Shown here one piece after another: positions 59,292 to 64,000 of a DNA stretch of 64,000 bases. The translations under genes were made by a program, and so were the position numbers. Location of the stretch: positions 236,882-300,881 of the forward strand of contig MKVW01000006.1 in the NCBI GenBank assembly GCA_001898965.1, given 5' to 3'. The first letter of the stretch is position 1; every line of letters starts with the position of its first letter. The DNA comes from Rhizobiales bacterium 62-17. GTDB lineage: Bacteria > Pseudomonadota > Alphaproteobacteria > Rhizobiales > Beijerinckiaceae. The notes beneath the pieces are model-generated. The model saw nothing but the letters and a program-made list of their open reading frames with translations. It ran no database searches and had not been told where the DNA came from.

Positions 59292-61733
59292 ATGAGCGCC
59301 CCGTCCATCCCCGTGTCATTACGTCCAATTCCGCAGGTTGCCGGCGTTAAATCCAAGCGGAAAATGGATGTGCCCGCGCGGGCCATGACGGCCGCCGCGA
59401 TCATTGCCGTCGCGCCCGTTGCGCCGGCGCTTGCGCAAAGCGGAAGCTCGGCCTTGCCGTCCGTCACCGTCGATGCGCCCCAGCAGAAGGCCCGTCCGGC
59501 CGCCGTGCGTGCCACTCAGCGCCCGACGCGCGCTGCCGCCGCGCCTCGCCGTCGCGCGGTTCGTGCCGCTACTCCGGCTGCACCGGTCATCGCCGCGCCA
59601 AACCCTGCTGGCGCCGGCGTTCCCACGGTTCCCGTTGAGGCCGACGCCAATCCCTACGCCCAGCCCGGCGTGCCCTACAAGGTGAACCGGCTGGCATCGC
59701 AGAAATTCGTCGATCCGATCATCAATCAGCCGCGCACCGTCGTCGTGATCCCCAAGGAGGTCATGGAAGACAAGGGCGCCACTTCGCTGCGTGAATTGGT
59801 ACGCACGACGCCGGGCCTGACGCTGGGCACGGGCGAAGGCGGCAATGCGTTTGGCGACCGTATTTTGATCCGTGGCTTCGATGCCCGTTCCGACATCTTC
59901 ATCGACGGCGTGCGCGATCCGAGCGTCGGTATCCGCGAAAACTTCAACATCGAGCAGGTTGAAATTCTGAAAGGCCCGAATTCGAGCTTCGCGGGTCGTG
60001 GCACCACCGGCGGTGCGATCAACCTGGTGACAAAGAAGGCGACCGACGAAAGCTTCCGTCGCGTCGATGTGACCTTGGGCAACGCGCGCACCAAGCGCGG
60101 CACGATCGACATCAATCAAGTGATCACGCCCGAATGGGCTGTGCGCATGAACGTGATGGGCCAGAAGTCCGGCGTCGCCGAGCGTGACCGGGTCGAGGAC
60201 AATCGTTACGGCGTGGCGCTCTCGACGACTTTCAAGCCGAGCGATCGGCTGAAGTTCGTCGCTGACTACACCTACATCAAGTTTGATGGTCTGCCGGATT
60301 GGGGCGTGCCCTATAACCGCACTTTGCTGAAGCCGTGGACGGAATTGGGCGTTCGCCGCAGCAACTACTATGGTCTCGTCAACCGCGACTTCCAGCGTTA
60401 CGGCACGTCCGCCGGCTCCTTCGCCATGGAAGCCAAGCTAACCGATTGGATCACGCTGAATTCACGCTTCCGGGCGGGCAAGTCGATCCTCGATTATGTG
60501 GCGACGCCGCCGGAATCGGTCAACACCACCAATCCGAATCCGCTCTTGTGGACGACCCAAGGCAATCCGAAGAGCCGTTATCAGGTCACGAGTTTCTATA
60601 CGAACCAGACCGACGTAACGCTCAAGTACAATACCGGCCTGGTGCAGAACACCACGGTCGCTGGCGTTGAATTCTCGCGTGAACGGACATCGCGCGAGAG
60701 CTATGTAGGCTTGGCGTCGGAAGCTTTCCCGTCGCCGACGACCGCTAGCGGCTCCTATACGTTCAATCTCTGGAACCCGTTCAACGACGCTGCTTTCCCG
60801 AATGAGCCGCGGCGCAACTTCCAGCCGACGGTCATCAATATCGATACCCAGGCGGCGTACCTCATTCATAACGCCAACTATAACGACTTCATCATCTTCA
60901 ACGGTGGTATCCGCTACGACCATTACAATATCGCGCTGCGTCCGTTCGCGCCGACGCCGGCGAGCCCGTGGTTGAGCCGTTCGGATGGCCTCTTCAACTA
61001 TAACGCCGGCTTGACCATCAAGCCGCTGCCGAACGCCAGCATCTATGCGGCGATCGCGACCTCATCCAACCCGGTCGGAGCGGATGTCGACGGTGGCGCG
61101 TCGGATTACGGCGGGCTCGTCGCCGGCAATGTGGCGGCCGGTCCCGAACGTAACACGGCTATCGAAGTCGGTACCAAGTGGGAGTTCTTCAACCAGAAGC
61201 TTCTGGCCACGGCCGCTTTGTTCCAAACCACGAAAGACAATGCGCGCGAGCAGATTGGCACGGTCGTTGTGGGTTCGGGCGCTTACCGCGTGCGCGGTGT
61301 CGAATTCGGCCTCAATGGCAAGATCACCGACAATTGGAGTGTCTACGGTGGCTTGGTGTTGATGGACTCGAAGGTGACGAAGACGGCCATCGCCGCGAAC
61401 GTGGGCCGGCAGCTCGCCAACGTGGCGCATCAGTCCTTCAATCTGATGAGCAAATATCGCATCAACCAGTACTTCGAGGTTGGTGGTCAGGCGACATACA
61501 CCTCCAAGCAGTATGGTGGAACGCTGGCGGCCACGACCGGCAACGTGCTGCCTTCGTCCTGGCGTTTCGATGCCTTTGCCGATGTGCACATCAACAAGAT
61601 GTTCGCTCTGAAGTTTGCCGTCTACAATATCTTCAACACGCGCATCTACGATGCCTTCTATCGCAGCAACACGCCGTTCACCTATATGGCGCCGGGCCGC
61701 CTGATGACGGTGACCGCGACGATGAAGTTCTGA
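59292..61733 (+). CDS. TonB-dependent siderophore receptor (Fiu/catecholate type)
   Basis: 813 residues from ATG 59292. GGAGG lies 11 bases upstream, rather far; another ATG at 59282 is out of frame. Signal: SKRKMDVPARAMTAAAIIAVAPVAPALA, cut near residue 49. Residues about 66-115 are an unusual Pro/Ala/Arg-rich extension. Plug at about 135-250: RTVVVIPKEVMEDKG, SLRELVRTTPGLTLG, RILIRGFDARSDIFIDGVRD and VEILKGPNSSFAGRGTTGGAINLVTKKA. The 22-strand barrel ends in a terminal Phe (MTVTATMKF). It imports ferric siderophore with TonB energy. No TonB, exbB or ABC genes are nearby. Confidence 0.93.
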   Translation: MSAPSIPVSLRPIPQVAGVKSKRKMDVPARAMTAAAIIAVAPVAPALAQSGSSALPSVTVDAPQQKARPAAVRATQRPTRAAAAPRRRAVRAATPAAPVIAAPNPAGAGVPTVPVEADANPYAQPGVPYKVNRLASQKFVDPIINQPRTVVVIPKEVMEDKGATSLRELVRTTPGLTLGTGEGGNAFGDRILIRGFDARSDIFIDGVRDPSVGIRENFNIEQVEILKGPNSSFAGRGTTGGAINLVTKKATDESFRRVDVTLGNARTKRGTIDINQVITPEWAVRMNVMGQKSGVAERDRVEDNRYGVALSTTFKPSDRLKFVADYTYIKFDGLPDWGVPYNRTLLKPWTELGVRRSNYYGLVNRDFQRYGTSAGSFAMEAKLTDWITLNSRFRAGKSILDYVATPPESVNTTNPNPLLWTTQGNPKSRYQVTSFYTNQTDVTLKYNTGLVQNTTVAGVEFSRERTSRESYVGLASEAFPSPTTASGSYTFNLWNPFNDAAFPNEPRRNFQPTVINIDTQAAYLIHNANYNDFIIFNGGIRYDHYNIALRPFAPTPASPWLSRSDGLFNYNAGLTIKPLPNASIYAAIATSSNPVGADVDGGASDYGGLVAGNVAAGPERNTAIEVGTKWEFFNQKLLATAALFQTTKDNAREQIGTVVVGSGAYRVRGVEFGLNGKITDNWSVYGGLVLMDSKVTKTAIAANVGRQLANVAHQSFNLMSKYRINQYFEVGGQATYTSKQYGGTLAATTGNVLPSSWRFDAFADVHINKMFALKFAVYNIFNTRIYDAFYRSNTPFTYMAPGRLMTVTATMKF

Positions 61734-61761
61734 TTTCGATCAGAGCGTCGATCCAGACAGG

Positions 61762-61789
61762 AACGCCGGGCATAGCCCGGCGTTTTTTT
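61762..61789. terminator. Intrinsic terminator between receptor and TRAP gene
   Basis: AACGCCGGGC (61762-61771) pairs with GCCCGGCGTT (61775-61784) around an ATA loop, followed by T's to 61789. The - strand stop of the TRAP gene (61788) is within it, so it serves both convergent genes. Confidence 0.92.
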
Positions 61790-62855
61790 ATGGGGCGCGG
61801 AGCGCCTGTTCCATATAGGTCCCGATGCGCGACCAGGTGTTGCCGGTGCCTAGCGCATCGCGATAGGAGGCGACGATTTTCGCAGTCAGCGGACTGCTCT
61901 TGGCCTTGTTCTCGATGACGGCCGCGGCCTTCTCCCGCGCTTCTTTGATGAAGTCGGCCGGGAAGGGCGTAATTTTCGTGCCGAGCTTGGCGAGTTCGAT
62001 GATCGCGCCGGCGTTCATCTGTTCGGCTTCGGCAAGGCCGGCTGAATGTTCGGCCGAGCAGGCGGTTTCGATGATGCGTTGTAGATCGGCCGGCAGCTTG
62101 GCGAAGGCGGCGAGGGAGATCAGCGCTTCGCCCGCGCCATTCGGCTTATTGAAGCCTGGCATGTAGTAAAAGGGCGCGATGCGGTAGAGGCCGAGGGGCA
62201 GATCGTTGGCGGGCGAGAGAATCTCCACCGCGTCGATGGCACCCTTTTCCAGTGCCGTATAAATGTCGCCCGGCGGAATGTTCTGCGGGGTCGCACCCAT
62301 GGCGGCGTAGACGTCGCCGCCCATGCCGGAGACGCGGATGCGCATGCCTGAGACATCGCGAGGGCTTTCGATCGGTTTGCGGAACCAGCCGCCCATCGAG
62401 GGGCCGGTATTGCCGGCGAGCAGGCCACGCACGCCGCGCGGCCGGTAAAGCTCGTCCCAAAGCTGCTGGCCGCCGCGATGTTCGATCCAGGTTTGATGGG
62501 CGAGCGGCCCCAGGCCAAATGGCGCGGTGGTGAAGAAGGCGGCGCCGGGCAACGTGCCATCCCAGAAGAACGAAGCGGTATGGCCCATTTCGACGGCGCC
62601 GGAAGCAACACCATCGAAAACGCCGAAGGCGGGAACGACGGCGCCGGCTGGAAAGACATCGACGCGCAGCCGGCCGCCGCTCATGGTCGTGATGCGCTCA
62701 GCCAATCGATCGGCGGAAACGCCGGGGCCGGGCAGGCCCTTGGTCCAGGAGGTCGCCATGCGCCAGACAATCGGCGTTTGGGCACGGGCAACGGCTGGTG
62801 CCGCCAGCGGCAGGACAGCGGTGCCGGCCAAGATACGCCGTCGTGTCGGGTTCAT
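61788..62855 (-). CDS. TRAP transporter solute-binding protein (DctP/TakP type), orphan
   Basis: 355 residues. Twin-arginine-like signal MNPTRRRILAGTAVLPLAAPAVARAQ. The binding fold shows IVWRMATSWTKGLPG, FPAGAVVPAFGVFDGVASGAVEMGHTASFFWDG, FFTTAPFGLG, GMRIRVSGMGGDVYAAMGATPQNIPPGDIYTALEKGAIDAVEILSPAND and YYMPGFNKP. These match TakP-like proteins that bind 2-oxo acids or related carboxylates in the periplasm. The membrane subunits DctQ and DctM are not adjacent within the window, so it is an orphan here. It reads toward the receptor gene and shares its terminator. Confidence 0.9.
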   Translation of the reverse strand: MNPTRRRILAGTAVLPLAAPAVARAQTPIVWRMATSWTKGLPGPGVSADRLAERITTMSGGRLRVDVFPAGAVVPAFGVFDGVASGAVEMGHTASFFWDGTLPGAAFFTTAPFGLGPLAHQTWIEHRGGQQLWDELYRPRGVRGLLAGNTGPSMGGWFRKPIESPRDVSGMRIRVSGMGGDVYAAMGATPQNIPPGDIYTALEKGAIDAVEILSPANDLPLGLYRIAPFYYMPGFNKPNGAGEALISLAAFAKLPADLQRIIETACSAEHSAGLAEAEQMNAGAIIELAKLGTKITPFPADFIKEAREKAAAVIENKAKSSPLTAKIVASYRDALGTGNTWSRIGTYMEQALRAP

Positions 62856-62903
62856 GAGCGCGATCTCCCTTTCGCCCGATGAGGCGTTCCAATCTTGATA
62901 TCG

Positions 62904-62931
62904 TGCATGCCCGGCCAGGGCCGGGCATGCA
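62904..62931. repeat. Perfect 13-bp-arm palindrome downstream of thiC
   Basis: TGCATGCCCGGCC (62904-62916) and GGCCGGGCATGCA (62919-62931) are perfect inverted repeats with only AG between. It lies 20 bases beyond the thiC stop. No T-run follows on the thiC strand. It may be a factor-dependent terminator stem or a dispersed palindromic repeat. Confidence 0.6.
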
Positions 62932-62951
62932 ATGGTTTTGTTGTGCGGGCT

Positions 62952-64000
<1,049 letters not shown>

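Noticed and set aside
59282..59350. 22-codon leader peptide frame ahead of the siderophore receptor
   Set aside because: GGAGG is only one base from its ATG, too close for initiation, and the peptide has no attenuation-like codon run. Kept only as part of a finding.

Overview
The window looks like a chromosomal segment of an alphaproteobacterium, most likely of the order Hyphomicrobiales (Rhizobiales). The evidence is the high GC content, an Omp25/Omp31-type barrel, a NodT-family outer-membrane efflux lipoprotein, a VpsF-like polysaccharide polymerase, and an Irr-type iron box in front of a siderophore receptor. No rRNA, tRNA or CRISPR array was seen, so the species cannot be named.

Layout. 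(1) Positions 1-14,704 hold the right-hand part of a contractile-tail prophage or tailocin, all on the + strand: end of a tape measure, an exported accessory protein, Dit-like protein, baseplate plug, hub, spike, gp25-like wedge, gpJ-like protein, DUF2612/gpI-like protein, two tail fibres with a small paralogous domain protein between them, a fibre-assembly-like protein, amidase endolysin, putative holin, lipoprotein and two membrane proteins. It closes with a strong terminator at 14,665-14,704. No capsid, terminase or integrase gene lies in the window. (2) Positions 14,727-18,224 carry an outer-membrane barrel, a diguanylate cyclase and a CBS-domain protein. (3) Positions 18,362-23,464 carry a TetR repressor divergent from an AcrAB-type RND pump, with an AcrR-like operator lying inside the pump promoter. 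(4) Positions 23,736-33,937 are a mixed metabolic and regulatory stretch: response regulator, small membrane protein, EamA transporter, AraC regulator, a Rieske oxygenase coupled to a small protein, a host-attachment-family protein, a FPASDPP small protein, and a catabolic set (LysR, carboxylesterase, AAHS-type MFS importer, RraA/HMG-aldolase-like protein, DapA-family lyase).

(5) Positions 34,001-49,609 form an exopolysaccharide locus. It has a VpsF-like polymerase, a Wzz/ExoP-like co-polymerase with a degenerate kinase domain, two GT4 transferases, a Wzx-type flippase, a WecG/TagA transferase, a methyltransferase, a PaaK/CapK-like adenylate-forming protein, an asparagine-synthase-like amidotransferase, a heparinase-like protein and a Tat-exported GH5 hydrolase. 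A perfect 10-bp-arm palindrome sits between its two main divergent transcription units. (6) Positions 49,735-58,768 are a four-gene NodT-MdtABC efflux operon with ATGA couplings. (7) Positions 59,114-61,789 hold a TonB-dependent siderophore receptor with Irr-like boxes and a promoter. (8) An orphan TRAP solute-binding protein and the 3' part of thiC, cut by the window end, close the region.

The most unusual points are the duplicated tail domain and Cys-rich repeats of the prophage, the apparently dead BY-kinase domain, the asparagine-synthase/adenylate-forming pair in the polysaccharide operon, and the palindrome in its divergent promoter.
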